Under the pieces are notes generated by a model, which made no database searches, was not told the DNA's origin, and saw nothing but the letters and a program-made list of their open reading frames with translations. A DNA stretch of 64,000 bases. Origin: Kitasatospora sp. NBC_01250. Lineage in GTDB: Bacteria; Actinomycetota; Actinomycetes; Streptomycetales; Streptomycetaceae. Shown piece by piece: positions 43,501 to 55,882 of this stretch (its first letter is position 1; every line of letters begins with the position of its first letter). The DNA is taken from contig NZ_CP108476.1 of NCBI RefSeq assembly GCF_036226465.1, positions 8,370,001-8,434,000 on the forward strand, in the 5' to 3' direction. The position numbers and the translations under genes were made by a program.

Positions 43501-44498
43501 GCACCCTGCTGACCGACATCGACGCCTTCGACACCGTCGACGACACCACCACCGAGGACGGGCACGAGCACGCGCACGGCATCGACGAGTCGGTGCTGCG
43601 CCGGATCGCGGACTCCTGGCCGCGGCGCGCCACCATCCGCACCGACCTCGACAAGGTCACCGACCCGGGCGAGTACGACGCCGCGCTGCCCGACTACCCC
43701 GAGCGGCTGCTGCCGTTCGCCGAGCACCCGAAGTACCTGGCCGCCAGCCCGCAGGCCCGCCAAGGGGTGCAGACGCTGGCCTGGCTGGTCTACAACGAGC
43801 GGGTCATCGCCGCCGAGGAGTACGTCGCGAACCCCACCTTCGCGATGATCATGCACGGCGTGTTCCCCGGCGCCGACGGCGTGCACACCAAGCGCGCGGT
43901 CCAGCAGACCCACGTCGACGAGGTGTGGCACACCTACATGCACATGGTCGCCATGCAGCGCACCCGCGAACTGCGCCAGGTGACCGACGAGCCCGTCTAC
44001 CCGCACACGGTGACGTACCGCCGGCTGCTGGAGGCGGAGGCGAACGTCTCCGAGCGGTGGGAGCGGGACCTGCTCAAGCTGGTCTGGACGACCGTCTCGG
44101 AGATCAGCGTCAACGCCTACCTGGAGCTGCTCTCGCGCGACGAGACGGTCCAGCCGCTGCACGCGCTCGTCCCGCGGCTGCACGCCCGCGACGAGTCGGC
44201 CCACTCCTCCGTCATGGTCGAGGTGGCCAAGGGCCTGTACACGCACCTGAACGCCGAGCAGCGCCGGACCTTCGTGGCGGCCCTGCCCAAGGCCCTGCAC
44301 GCCTTCGTCGCCCAGGACTTCGCGGTCTGGCCCGGCATCCTGCGGCACGCCGGGATCGCGGACGCGGAGGAGATCGTCGCGGACTGCCGCAACGCGGCGG
44401 GCGGCGGCCTGCTGGTGCGCGACTTCTCCGGGATCCGGCGGATCGTGCGGGAGATGGAGCTGGAAGACCTCGTCGACTTCGACCTCGGGGCCGAGTGA
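43497..44498 (+). CDS. AurF-type diiron N-oxygenase
   Basis: 333 residues from a TTG start (TTGA overlap with the EctB-like stop) preceded by an excellent AAGGAGG. All seven iron ligands of AurF are present with identical spacing: Glu107, Glu142, His145 (DEVWH), Glu202, His229, Glu233 and His236 (HARDESAH). AurF-family enzymes oxidise amines stepwise to hydroxylamine, nitroso and nitro groups. The coupling to the EctB-like gene suggests that an aliphatic amine, perhaps diaminobutyrate-derived, is the substrate (inference). The N-terminal 30 residues are acidic and His-rich. Confidence 0.85.
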   Translation: MSTLLTDIDAFDTVDDTTTEDGHEHAHGIDESVLRRIADSWPRRATIRTDLDKVTDPGEYDAALPDYPERLLPFAEHPKYLAASPQARQGVQTLAWLVYNERVIAAEEYVANPTFAMIMHGVFPGADGVHTKRAVQQTHVDEVWHTYMHMVAMQRTRELRQVTDEPVYPHTVTYRRLLEAEANVSERWERDLLKLVWTTVSEISVNAYLELLSRDETVQPLHALVPRLHARDESAHSSVMVEVAKGLYTHLNAEQRRTFVAALPKALHAFVAQDFAVWPGILRHAGIADAEEIVADCRNAAGGGLLVRDFSGIRRIVREMELEDLVDFDLGAE

Positions 44499-45736
44499 TG
44501 AGGCTGCCGGGCGGCGTGCACGAGCTGACCGCCGACGGACGCCGGCTGGCCCTGGCCGCCCTGGTGCAGTCGCTGGGCATCGGCCTCTTCACGGCCAGCT
44601 CGATCGCCTGGTTCACCCGCCACGTCGGTCTGACCGCCAACCAGGTGGCGACCGGTCTGGCGGTGGCCGGCGCCGCCGCCCTGGCGGCCTCGCTGCTCGC
44701 CGGAGTGCTGGCCGACCGGCACGGTGCCCGCCGGATCCTCGCGGTGGTCTACGCCGGGCGCGGCCTGTGCTTCCTCGCCTTCGCCTTCGTGACCAACCTC
44801 TGGGAGTACCTGGTGGTCACGCTCCTGTCGGTGGCCTTCGACCGGGCGGGCCCGCCGGTGCTCCAGGCGCTGGTCGCCGCGGCCCTGCCCGAACAGCGCG
44901 ACCGGGGCCGGCTGCTCGCGGTGGTCAACGTGGTGCGCAACATCGGCCTGGGGCTCGGCGCGATGGCCGGGGGCGTGACGCTGACCCTGGACACGACGCG
45001 GGCCTACCGGATCACCATGCTGCTGATCACCGCGGCCTTCCTGGGCGGTGCGCTGCTGGTGCGGCGGCTGCCCGCGACGCCGCGCCCCACCGCCGCGCCG
45101 GCCGGCGAGGGCGGGCGCGCCCGGGCCCTGCCGGGCCGCCACTACCTGACCCTGACCGGTCTGAACTTCCTGCTCTCCTTCTTCGACGTGCTGCTGCTGG
45201 TCGCGATGCCGGTCTGGGTGCTGCAGCACACCTCCGCGCCCCGGGCGACGGTCTCGGTGCTGTACGCGCTCAACACCGTCCTCGTGGTGGTCGCCCAGCT
45301 CCCGGTGAGCCGGCTGGCCGACGGGCTGCGGCGCAGCAGCCGGATGCTGCTGTGGGGCGGGGCTGCGCTGGCCGCCAGCAGCCTGTGCTTCGCGGCCGCG
45401 GGGGCGGCCCACGGCCGGTCGGCCGTGCTGCTGCTGGTCGCGGCGATCCTCGCGCTGTCGCTCGGCGAGGTGGTCACCACCTCGGCGACCTGGAACCTGT
45501 CGATCGCGCTCGCCCCGGCCGAGGCGCGCGGTCGCTACCTCTCGATCTTCGGCCTGGGCCTGGCCACCGAGCGGGTCTTCGGCCCGGTGGTGGTCACCGG
45601 GCTGCTGCTCGGCTCGGGGGCCGTCGGCTGGGCCGGTGCGGCCGTGGTCTTCGCGCTGACCGGCGCGGTGGCCGAGCGGGTCGCGCTGGCCGGTGGAGCC
45701 CAGATCCCCGCCCTGGTGGGCGAGGGGACGCCCTGA
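44498..45736 (+). CDS. MFS exporter of the biosynthetic cluster (right arm)
   Basis: 412 residues, 12 hydrophobic segments, loop motif GVLADRHGARRIL. It is paralogous to the exporter at 31789-33111 but lacks that protein's long C-terminal tail. The ATG overlaps the N-oxygenase stop (TGATG), and its own stop overlaps the next start in the same way. It probably exports the product or an intermediate. Confidence 0.84.
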   Translation: MRLPGGVHELTADGRRLALAALVQSLGIGLFTASSIAWFTRHVGLTANQVATGLAVAGAAALAASLLAGVLADRHGARRILAVVYAGRGLCFLAFAFVTNLWEYLVVTLLSVAFDRAGPPVLQALVAAALPEQRDRGRLLAVVNVVRNIGLGLGAMAGGVTLTLDTTRAYRITMLLITAAFLGGALLVRRLPATPRPTAAPAGEGGRARALPGRHYLTLTGLNFLLSFFDVLLLVAMPVWVLQHTSAPRATVSVLYALNTVLVVVAQLPVSRLADGLRRSSRMLLWGGAALAASSLCFAAAGAAHGRSAVLLLVAAILALSLGEVVTTSATWNLSIALAPAEARGRYLSIFGLGLATERVFGPVVVTGLLLGSGAVGWAGAAVVFALTGAVAERVALAGGAQIPALVGEGTP

Positions 45737-46635
45737 TGCACGTGAACGGAGTGAACTCAACCATGCGAATCGGATTCGCCGGACTCGGGACCATGGGCGG
45801 CGGCATGAGCCGGCGCCTGGCCGAGGCGGGCTTCGCGGTGACGGTCTTCGACCTGGACACCGCGGCCGCCGAGCGGCTGGCCGGACAGAGCGGCATCACC
45901 GCCGCCGCGCGGGCCGCCGACCTGGCCGCGCCCGTCGTGATCACCATGCTGCCGGACGGGGCCGCCGTGCGGGCGGTCGCCGAGCAACTGCTGGAGGCGA
46001 TGACGCCGGGCTCGCTGCTCGTCGACACCGGCTCCAGCGACCCCCGCGACACCCGCGAACTGCGCGAACTGGCCGCGCGGCACGGCGTGCACGTGGTGGA
46101 CGCCCCCGTCTCGGGCAGCCCTGCGGCGGCCCGCTCCGGCGAGCTGACCCTGATGGCGGCCGGCGACACCGAGGCCCTCGACCTGGCCGAGCCGGTGCTC
46201 GCCGCGCTGGGCCGGGTGTACCGGGTCGGCCCGTCCGGCGCCGGGCACGCGCTGAAGGCGCTGAACAACCTGCTCTCCTCGGTCAGCCTGGCGGCGACCG
46301 CCGAAGTCCTCCTGGCCGGAAAGGCGTTCGGCCTGGCACCGGACGTGATGCTGGAGGTGGTCAACGCCTCCACCGGCCGCAACCACGCCTCCGAGACCAA
46401 GCTGCCCGCCCACGTGCTGACCGGCACCTTCGACTCGGGCTTCGCCCAGCGCCTGATGCTCAAGGACATCCGGATCGCCGACCGGCTGATGGCCGAGGTC
46501 GGCGGCCCGGCGGAGCTGAGCCGCGCCTGCCGCGGGATCTGGGAGCAGGCCCACGCGCAGCTGCCGGACGGCGCCGACAACGTCGAGGTGGTCCGCTGGC
46601 TGGAGTCCGAGGCCGGACGGGAGCTGCGGGCATGA
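45736..46635 (+). CDS. 3-hydroxyisobutyrate dehydrogenase-like enzyme
   Basis: 299 residues from ATG 45736 (GAGGGG upstream, TGATG coupling); ATG 45763 (MRIGFAGLG) is an alternative that fits the family's usual start. The NAD-binding GFAGLGTMGGGM, substrate-binding DAPVSGSPAAARSGE and catalytic Lys in GAGHALKALNN are present. The family oxidises a beta-hydroxy acid to the semialdehyde or reduces the reverse. A hydroxymethyl product of the PanB-like enzyme is a natural substrate (inference). Its stop overlaps the next ATP-grasp start. Confidence 0.84.
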   Translation: MHVNGVNSTMRIGFAGLGTMGGGMSRRLAEAGFAVTVFDLDTAAAERLAGQSGITAAARAADLAAPVVITMLPDGAAVRAVAEQLLEAMTPGSLLVDTGSSDPRDTRELRELAARHGVHVVDAPVSGSPAAARSGELTLMAAGDTEALDLAEPVLAALGRVYRVGPSGAGHALKALNNLLSSVSLAATAEVLLAGKAFGLAPDVMLEVVNASTGRNHASETKLPAHVLTGTFDSGFAQRLMLKDIRIADRLMAEVGGPAELSRACRGIWEQAHAQLPDGADNVEVVRWLESEAGRELRA

Positions 46636-47948
46636 CCGAGCAGAACCTGACCGCCCCGGACGGGGACCCGGCGGCCGCCCCGCGGATCGCGGTCATCGGC
46701 GGCACCCCCGCCACGCTGCGCAAGGTGCGCGCGGCCGGCTTCGAGGTGGTCTGGATCCACGGGCCGCAGGAGCTGGACACCGCCGGCCTCGCACACGTCG
46801 CCGAGGCCCACCTGACGGACTACCGCACCCCTGACGCCGTCACCGGGCTGCTCACCGCGGTGCACCGGCTGCGTCCGCTGGTGCGGGTGGTCTCGATGAT
46901 CGAGGACGGCCTGGAGTCGGCCGCCGCCGCGACCACCGCGCTCGGCCTGCCGGGCAACGGCCTGGAGACCGTGCGCGTGCTCCAGGACAAGCTGGCCTTC
47001 CGGACGCTGCTCGCCGAGCGCGGCATCGAGTCCGTGGCGGCACGGATCGGGCACACCGCCGAGGACATCCGCTCCTTCGTCGACGAGCACGGCCCGGCCG
47101 TGATCAAGCCGCGGTTCGGCTCCGGGAGCCTGGGCGTGCGCCTGGTCGAGGACGCCGGGTCCGCCGACGAGACGGGGGAGTGGGCGGCCGGGTTCGGACT
47201 CCACTCGTTCCTGATGGAGCAGTACCTGTCCGGCACCGAGCTCAGCGTGGAGACCTTCAGCTACGCCGGCCGGCACGTCGTGCTCGCCTTCACGGCCAAG
47301 GAGAAGCTCGCCTCGTTCGTCGAGATCGGCCACACCCAGCCGGCCGGGCTGGACCCCAGGACGGCCCGTCAGGTCGAGGACCTGGTCTCCCGCACGCTCG
47401 ACGCGGTCGGCCTGGCCGACGGCCCCGCCCACACCGAGGTGATCCTCACCGACGACGGGCCGCGGCTGGTCGAGTCGCACAGCCGGCGCGGCGGCGACCG
47501 GATCGCCGACCTGGTCCAGGAGGTCTACGGCATCGACACCGACGCGCTGGCCTTCCTCTGGTACGCCGGGCGCACCGCCCCGGTCGAACCGGGCGAGCCG
47601 AGGTGCGGCGCCGCGATCCGCTTCCTGACCGCCGAACCCGGCGTCGTCGAGAGCGTCGAGGGGCTGGCCGAGGTGCTCGCCCACCCCGACGTGGTCGACG
47701 CCCAGATCACCGTTGCCCCGGGCGACACCGTCGTCCCCGTCGCCTGGTCCTACGACCGCTGCGGCCTGGTCCTCAGCCGCGGTGCGGACGGACCGGACGC
47801 GGCGATCCGGGCGAGCGCGCTCGCCGCCCGGATCTCCATCCGCACCCGGCCGGCCGAACACCGGCCGCCCGAGCGGACCCTAGCCACCATCGCCCCGCGT
47901 CCCGACCGGCTCGTCGGGACGGCACCGATACCCAGCCACGACAGGTGA
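46632..47948 (+). CDS. ATP-grasp carboxylate-amine ligase 2
   Basis: 438 residues. The ATP-grasp core is visible: VLQDKLAFRTLLAERGI (lid helix), GPAVIKPRFGSGSLGVRLV (phosphate loop), LMEQYLSGTELSVETFSY (adenine-contacting Glu) and HTEVILTDDGPRLVESHSRRGGDRI (metal ligands). It is similar in design to ligase 1. It is coupled by ATGA to the dehydrogenase upstream and is 8 bases from the adenylation gene. It probably forms one of the amide bonds of the product. Confidence 0.85.
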   Translation: MTEQNLTAPDGDPAAAPRIAVIGGTPATLRKVRAAGFEVVWIHGPQELDTAGLAHVAEAHLTDYRTPDAVTGLLTAVHRLRPLVRVVSMIEDGLESAAAATTALGLPGNGLETVRVLQDKLAFRTLLAERGIESVAARIGHTAEDIRSFVDEHGPAVIKPRFGSGSLGVRLVEDAGSADETGEWAAGFGLHSFLMEQYLSGTELSVETFSYAGRHVVLAFTAKEKLASFVEIGHTQPAGLDPRTARQVEDLVSRTLDAVGLADGPAHTEVILTDDGPRLVESHSRRGGDRIADLVQEVYGIDTDALAFLWYAGRTAPVEPGEPRCGAAIRFLTAEPGVVESVEGLAEVLAHPDVVDAQITVAPGDTVVPVAWSYDRCGLVLSRGADGPDAAIRASALAARISIRTRPAEHRPPERTLATIAPRPDRLVGTAPIPSHDR

Positions 47949-47956
47949 TCCCCACC

Positions 47957-49540
47957 ATGACCGTCACCGATTCCAACCGGATTCTCACCGCCCTCTCGCG
48001 CGGCCTCGGTTCGGGCTTCTTCGCCCATGCCGCCGCCTGCCCCGACGACATCGCGCTGACCATCGGCCGGCGCCACTACAGCTACGCGGAACTCGACCGC
48101 AGCGCCCGCGGCTGGGCCGCCCGACTGCACCAGGCGGTCGGCCACCAGCCCCGCCGGGTGGGCGTCTTCGCCTACCGCAACGAGGCCTCCTACCTCGGCG
48201 TGCTGGCCGCCCTGGCCGCCGGCGCCGCGTTCGTCCCGCTCAACCGCCGGTTCCCGCAGGCGCGGACCGCCTCCATGCTGGCCCGCGCCGAGCTCGACGC
48301 GGTCATCGTGGACGCCGCCTCGAAGGCCCAGCTCGACGAGCTGATCGCCGACCTGGCGCAGCCGCCGGTGGTGCTGACCGAGGCCGACCTGGCCGGCGCC
48401 GAGCCGCTGGCCGAGCTGCCGCAGGCGGCCCCGGACGACCTCGCCTACCTGCTGTTCACCTCGGGCAGCACCGGCACGCCCAAGGGGGTGCCGGTCACCC
48501 ACGGCAATGCGCGTGCCTTCCTGGACGCCGCCCAGCAGCGCTACCGCCTGACGCCGCAGGACCGGCTGAGCCAGACCTTCGACCAGACCTTCGACCTGTC
48601 CGTCTTCGACCTGTTCATGGCCTGGGAGCACGGCGCCCGGGTCTGCGCCATGGACTCCCTCGAACTCCTCGCGCCCTTCGGCTACCTGGAGCGCAACGGC
48701 ATCACCGTCTGGTTCTCGGTGCCCTCGGTGGCCGCGGTGCTGAACAAGCGCGACGCGCTGACCCCGGGCCGGATGCCCACGCTGCGCTGGAGCCTGTTCT
48801 GCGGCGAGGCGCTGCCCCGCCAGCTCGCCGAGGCCTGGCAGGCGGCCGCGCCGAACTCGACGGTGGAGAACCTCTACGGGCCCACCGAGCTGACCATCGC
48901 CTGCTCGGTGCACCGCTGGGACCCGGCCACCAGCCCGGAGCTGTGCGTGCACGACAACGTGCCGATCGGCGAGGTGTTCCCGGGGCTGCACCCGCTCGTC
49001 GTCGACGAGGACCTGGCGCCGGTGCCCGACGGCGGGACGGGGGAGCTGTGCGTCGCCGGCGCGCAGACCACCCCGGGCTACTGGCAGGCGCCGGAGCTGA
49101 CCGCCGAGCGCTACTTCGAGCACGAGGGCCGGACCTACTACCGCACCGGCGACCTGGTGCGCCGGCAGGAGGCCGGCTTCGTCTACATCGGCCGCAACGA
49201 CCAGCAGGTGAAGGTCGGCGGTTACCGCGTCGAGCTCGGCGAGATCGAGGCGGTCCTGCGCCGCAACGGCTGCGCCGAGGCCGTCTGCCTCACCTGGCCC
49301 GACCCGGGGACGATCACCGCCGTCGTCTCCGGCGCCGCCAACCCCGGCCGGCTCGCCGAGACGGCGGCCGACCGACTGCCCGCCTACATGGTGCCCAAGT
49401 CCGTCCACGTCATCGACGAGATGCCGGTGAACGGCAACGGCAAGGTCGACCGCAACGCACTGCGCTGCTGGCTCGACGACCGCGCCAAGAACGTGACCGA
49501 CCAGTTCAGCTTCAACGGAGGCAACGATGCACAGCGCTGA
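47957..49540 (+). CDS. Stand-alone adenylation enzyme (NRPS A-domain type)
   Basis: 527 residues. ANL core motifs are LLFTSGSTGTPKGVPVTH (A3), TFDLSVFDLF (A4), NLYGPTE (A5), ELCVAGAQTTPGYW (A6), YRTGDLVRR (A7), GRNDQQVKVGGYRVELGEIE (A8) and the Lys of NGNGKVDRNAL (A10). Asp at the first specificity position (FDLS) favours an alpha-amino acid. No condensation or thioesterase domain is attached. The 14-base overlap with the carrier-citrate synthase gene suggests that it loads that carrier. Confidence 0.9.
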   Translation: MTVTDSNRILTALSRGLGSGFFAHAAACPDDIALTIGRRHYSYAELDRSARGWAARLHQAVGHQPRRVGVFAYRNEASYLGVLAALAAGAAFVPLNRRFPQARTASMLARAELDAVIVDAASKAQLDELIADLAQPPVVLTEADLAGAEPLAELPQAAPDDLAYLLFTSGSTGTPKGVPVTHGNARAFLDAAQQRYRLTPQDRLSQTFDQTFDLSVFDLFMAWEHGARVCAMDSLELLAPFGYLERNGITVWFSVPSVAAVLNKRDALTPGRMPTLRWSLFCGEALPRQLAEAWQAAAPNSTVENLYGPTELTIACSVHRWDPATSPELCVHDNVPIGEVFPGLHPLVVDEDLAPVPDGGTGELCVAGAQTTPGYWQAPELTAERYFEHEGRTYYRTGDLVRRQEAGFVYIGRNDQQVKVGGYRVELGEIEAVLRRNGCAEAVCLTWPDPGTITAVVSGAANPGRLAETAADRLPAYMVPKSVHVIDEMPVNGNGKVDRNALRCWLDDRAKNVTDQFSFNGGNDAQR

Positions 49541-50935
49541 CCAGCTCATCGCCCAGACCCTCGGCATTCAGGCCGACCTGATCACCGACGACCTGGAGTA
49601 CCAGTCCGTCCGCGAGTGGGACTCGCTGGGCCACGTCTCGCTGATGGTGGCCATCGAGAAGGCGCACGGGGTGCGCATCGACGACGAGCTGACCCTCGCC
49701 CTGCGTTCGGTGGCGGCGATCCGCGAGTTCCTGGCCGACGGCCCCGCCGCCGCACCGGCACCGGCCCCCGGCCCCGCCGCCGCACCCGCAGCCGCCGCAC
49801 CCGCCGCCGCGGCGGTCACCGTGCACCGCGGGCTGGAGGGCGTGGTGCTCGACCACTCCGCGATCACCCGGATCGACGGGACCGAGGGAATCCTGGAGTA
49901 CCGCGGCTACAGCATCCACGACCTGGCCCGCAACGCGAGCTTCGAGGAGGTCGCCCACCTGCTGGTGAACGGCGAGCTGCCGGACCAGGGCGCGCTGGAG
50001 GTCTTCCGCAAGGAGCTGAGCGCCCGCCGCGAGCTGCCCGCACCGGTCCTCGACCTGATCCGGTCGCTGGCCGAGGCCCACCCCACGGACGCGCTGCGCA
50101 CCTGCGTCTCCGCCCTGGGCGCGCTCACCCCGGGCGACCGCAGCCGGGACGAGACGCCGGCCGAGTCCCGCGAGGCCGGGCTGACGCTGCTGGCCCGGAT
50201 CCCCATGATCGTCGCGGCCCACCACGCCGTGCGCAACGGCCGCGAGCCGCTGGTGCCGCAGGAGGACCTCCCCTACGCGGAGGCGTTCCTGACGGCGCTG
50301 CTGGGCCAGGCCCCGACGCCGGCCGCGGTGCGGTTCATCAACAAGGGCTTCATCGTCCACGCCGACCACAGCTCCAACGCCTCCACGGTGGCCGCCCGGG
50401 TCGCCGTCGGCAGCCGCGCCGGGATGAACGCCGCGATCACCGCGGCGCTGGCGGTCTTCGCCGGCTCGGTGCACGGCGGGGCGGCCGAACGCGCCGTCAA
50501 GCTGGTCGACGCGGTCGGCTCGCCCGAGAACGCCCCGCGCTACGTGGCGGAGCGCTTCGGCAGCAGCGAGCCGGTGATGGGCTTCGGTCACCGCGTCTAC
50601 CGCACCGAGGACCCGCGGGTGCGTCATCTGCGGGAGACCGTCGTCGAGTTGAGCCGCGAGCGGGGCGACGAGAGCGGCCTGGCGATCCTCGACGCGGTGG
50701 CCGCCGCGATGGAGCCCTACGGTCGCCACGGCCTGGCGCCCAACGTCGACCTGTACGCGGGCCTGGCCTACCGCCTGCTGGGCCTGCCGGACGACCTGGC
50801 CATCGTGCTGTTCGCGATCGGCCGCACCGCCGGCTGGGTGGCCCAGGCGCTGGAGCAGCAGGCGAACAACGTGCTGATCCGCCCGCTGCTCGACTACCAG
50901 GGCCCCGCCTCGCGCCCGTTCCCCGGAGCCGCCGT

Positions 50936-50939
<4 letters not shown>
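49527..50939 (+). CDS. Carrier protein-citrate synthase fusion
   Basis: 470 residues. Residues 1-72 are an acyl/peptidyl carrier domain with the phosphopantetheine Ser33 in WDSLGHVSLM. An Ala-Pro linker spans about 72-97. Residues 98-470 are a full citrate synthase with the catalytic triad His316 (GSVHGG), His355 (MGFGHRVYR) and Asp408 (NVDLY), plus HADHSSNAS. A citrate synthase carrying its own carrier is unusual. It suggests that an acyl-S-carrier replaces, or is the partner of, acetyl-CoA in condensation with a 2-oxo acid. Confidence 0.88.
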
Positions 50940-53475
<2,536 letters not shown>

Positions 53476-53479
<4 letters not shown>

Positions 53480-54855
53480 GCCTGCAGATCCTTGGTGAAC
53501 TCGGCCTGGGCGCGGACGCCGAAGGGCTCGCCGACGGCACCCGGACCCTCACCCCGGTCCACCTCGGCACCCGGGACGTGCCGATCGGCACCGTCCTCGA
53601 CGTGATCCACCGGCACGACGATCTGCTGCCGCCGCGCACCGGACACCTCGGCAACTGGGCGGACATCGCCCAGGGCCGGGCCGGGGCGATGGACTTCAAC
53701 GGCGCCATCTGCGGCGCCGGCCACGGCTACCCGCTGATCTACGGATTCACCCGCACCGAGGCGGACACCGAGGGCGGTGACGACGTCTACCTGCCCGGCT
53801 CGCTGGTCGAGCGGGGCGGCGCCCGGGCCCTGCCGCTGTACACCTGGGACGGTCGGCAGTTCGCGCTGCGCGACCGCGGCCGACCGCTCTTCTGCCCGCT
53901 GGTGCAGACCGAGCGCGAGGGCGAACTGGCCGCGCTGATCACCGTGCACTGGGAGCGCATGCTGGGCATCCCCGGCTACCGCTTCAAGAGCTGGGCGCAG
54001 TCGCTGATGGACAACGAGGCGCTGCTGCTGGACATGCTCTGCGTGCTGATCACGGAGGCGGTCGCGGACAGCAGCCCGGAGCGGACCCTGTCGGAGCTGC
54101 TCAGCCACGCCGTCCACCTGGACGGCCAGGTGGGCCGCTGCGGGCCGGTGCGCGACGGCGCCGGGTTCCTGCTGGACGGCCACCGCTACGACTCCGTGCG
54201 CGCGTTGGCCGAGGGCACCCTGCTCACGCTGCGCGCACTGACCGAGCCGACCTGGTTCTTCGCGAACATCGCCGCCCTGCCCACCGTCCTGCCGGTGCCC
54301 TCGCTGCTGCTGGCCAACGTGCTGTTCGCACTGTTCGGCGAGCACCGGCCCGAGGAGACCGGCATCCCCGACGAGGGGCCGTTCATCACCCACCTGCACT
54401 GGGGCGCCCGCGCCATGGCGGGCTGCCCGCCGCGCCGCAACGGCTACTTCGCGCGCAAGACCCGGCTGAGTCCGATGCGCAAGATCCTGCGCACCCTGGT
54501 GCGCCACTTCCCCGAGGCCAAGCCGATCTGTTTCGTCCTGCTGCCGGCCCAGGTCTTCATGCTCTGCCCGCCCGGCTCCTCCTTCGGCGACCTGGACCAG
54601 CTGGCCGGCGTGATCAAGGCGGTGCGCGCCGCCGATCCGGAGCAGGTCCACGACGTCGCACTGCGCGAAGTGGCCTCCCGGGAGGAGGACTTCTCCGACT
54701 ACCTGCGCGGTCGCTTCCGGCCCGAGGCCGGGGTGCCGCGGGACGGCGCGGCGCGGGAGGCCGACCTGTCCACCGAGCCGGAGGGCTTCCGTGAGCTGAC
54801 GTTCCGCCAGGCCTCCTCGTTGGTCTCGGCCTTCGAGGAGGTGTGCGGCGGATGA
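53476..54855 (+). CDS. Unrecognised 459-aa protein of the cluster
   Basis: 459 residues, ATGA-coupled to both neighbours. I do not recognise the family. Notable segments are FNGAICGAGHGYPLIYGFTR, LFCPLVQTEREGELAALITVHWERMLGIPGYRFKSW, a moderately hydrophobic stretch at about residues 255-280 (TWFFANIAALPTVLPVPSLLLANVLF), HWGARAMAGCPPRRNGYF, and AKPICFVLLPAQVFMLCPPGSSFGDL. Several conserved-looking His/Cys/Glu residues could form an active site. No signal peptide or nucleotide-binding loop is visible. Its place between aconitase and epimerase implies a biosynthetic or amide-processing role. Confidence 0.6.
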
Positions 54856-55880
54856 GGATGACCCACGAGCGCGTGGCGATCCCCCTCACGCACCCCTTCA
54901 CCAGCAACCGGGGGGTCACCACCGAGGTGCGCCAGAGCGTGGTCCGCCTCTCCTGGCAGGGTCTGACCGGGTACGGCGCGGCGCTGGCCGTCGAGCCGGG
55001 CGAACCCGAGGCCTGCGCCGAGCTGCTCGCGGACGCCTCCCCGTTCACCCTGCGGCACACCCTGGACCGGCTCGCCGCCGCCGGCATCCGCCCGGCGATG
55101 CTGGCCGGCGTCGACCTGGCCCTGCACGACCTGCTCGGCAAGGCGACGGGACGGCCGCTGCACGAGCTGCTCGGCCTGGCCGGCGCCCCGATCGCGCCCA
55201 CCGCGCTCTCCCTGGGCGCCTGCTCCAACGAGGAACTGGCCGAACGTGGGGCCGCGTACCGCGACTGGCCGATCCTCAAGCTGAAGCTCACTGCGGACGA
55301 CGACGGCACCCGGGTCGGCCACCTGCGCCGCACCTACCCGGGGCGGATCTGGGTCGACGGCAACGGCTCCTGGGAGCCCGAGCGCGCGCTGCGGGTCGTC
55401 GCCGAGCTCGACCGGCACGGCGTCGAGCTGCTGGAGCAGCCGGTGCCCGCGGGCGACGCGGACGGGCTGCGCCACGTCCACCAGCGCTCCCCGATCCCGG
55501 TCTTCGCCGACGAGGACTGCGCCGGCCCGGCCGACATCCAGCGGCTGCGCGGCGCCGTCTCGGGCGTCAACATCAAACTGACCAAGTGCGGGGGACTGCG
55601 CGCCGCACTCGACATGATCGTCCTGGCGCGCGCCGCCGGTCTGCGGATCATGCTCGGGTGCAAGAATGAGAGCACCCTCGGTGTCACGGCGATGGCCCAA
55701 CTCGCCTCGCTGGCCGACCACCTGGATCTGGACGGACCGCTCAACCTGCGTGACGACCCGTTCCGGGGCCTCGGCATCGACCGCGGCGCCCTCACGCTGC
55801 CGGACGGCCCCGGCCTCGGTGTCACCACTGCCGGCGCCGGTACCGCCGACAGCACCACCACACGTACGAAAGAGAACTGA
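54852..55880 (+). CDS. Dipeptide epimerase-like enolase-superfamily enzyme
   Basis: 342 residues. Enolase-superfamily acid-sugar/dipeptide branch: the KxK pair Lys143/Lys145 (LKLKL), metal ligands Asp169 (VDGNG), Glu195 (LLEQP) and Asp220 (FADEDC), and the opposing base Lys242/Lys245 (IKLTK). A DxD (Asp292/Asp294) typical of L-Ala-D/L-Glu-type dipeptide epimerases contacts the peptide amine. It would invert an alpha carbon in a dipeptide made by the ATP-grasp ligases. It is ATGA-coupled to the unknown gene upstream. Confidence 0.84.
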   Translation: MRMTHERVAIPLTHPFTSNRGVTTEVRQSVVRLSWQGLTGYGAALAVEPGEPEACAELLADASPFTLRHTLDRLAAAGIRPAMLAGVDLALHDLLGKATGRPLHELLGLAGAPIAPTALSLGACSNEELAERGAAYRDWPILKLKLTADDDGTRVGHLRRTYPGRIWVDGNGSWEPERALRVVAELDRHGVELLEQPVPAGDADGLRHVHQRSPIPVFADEDCAGPADIQRLRGAVSGVNIKLTKCGGLRAALDMIVLARAAGLRIMLGCKNESTLGVTAMAQLASLADHLDLDGPLNLRDDPFRGLGIDRGALTLPDGPGLGVTTAGAGTADSTTTRTKEN

Positions 55881-55882
55881 TC

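Noticed and set aside
44117..45760. Long minus-strand frame opposite the exporter and N-oxygenase genes
   Set aside because: It is rich in Gln/Arg/His/Gly without motifs, and it is antisense to genes with intact catalytic or membrane signatures.
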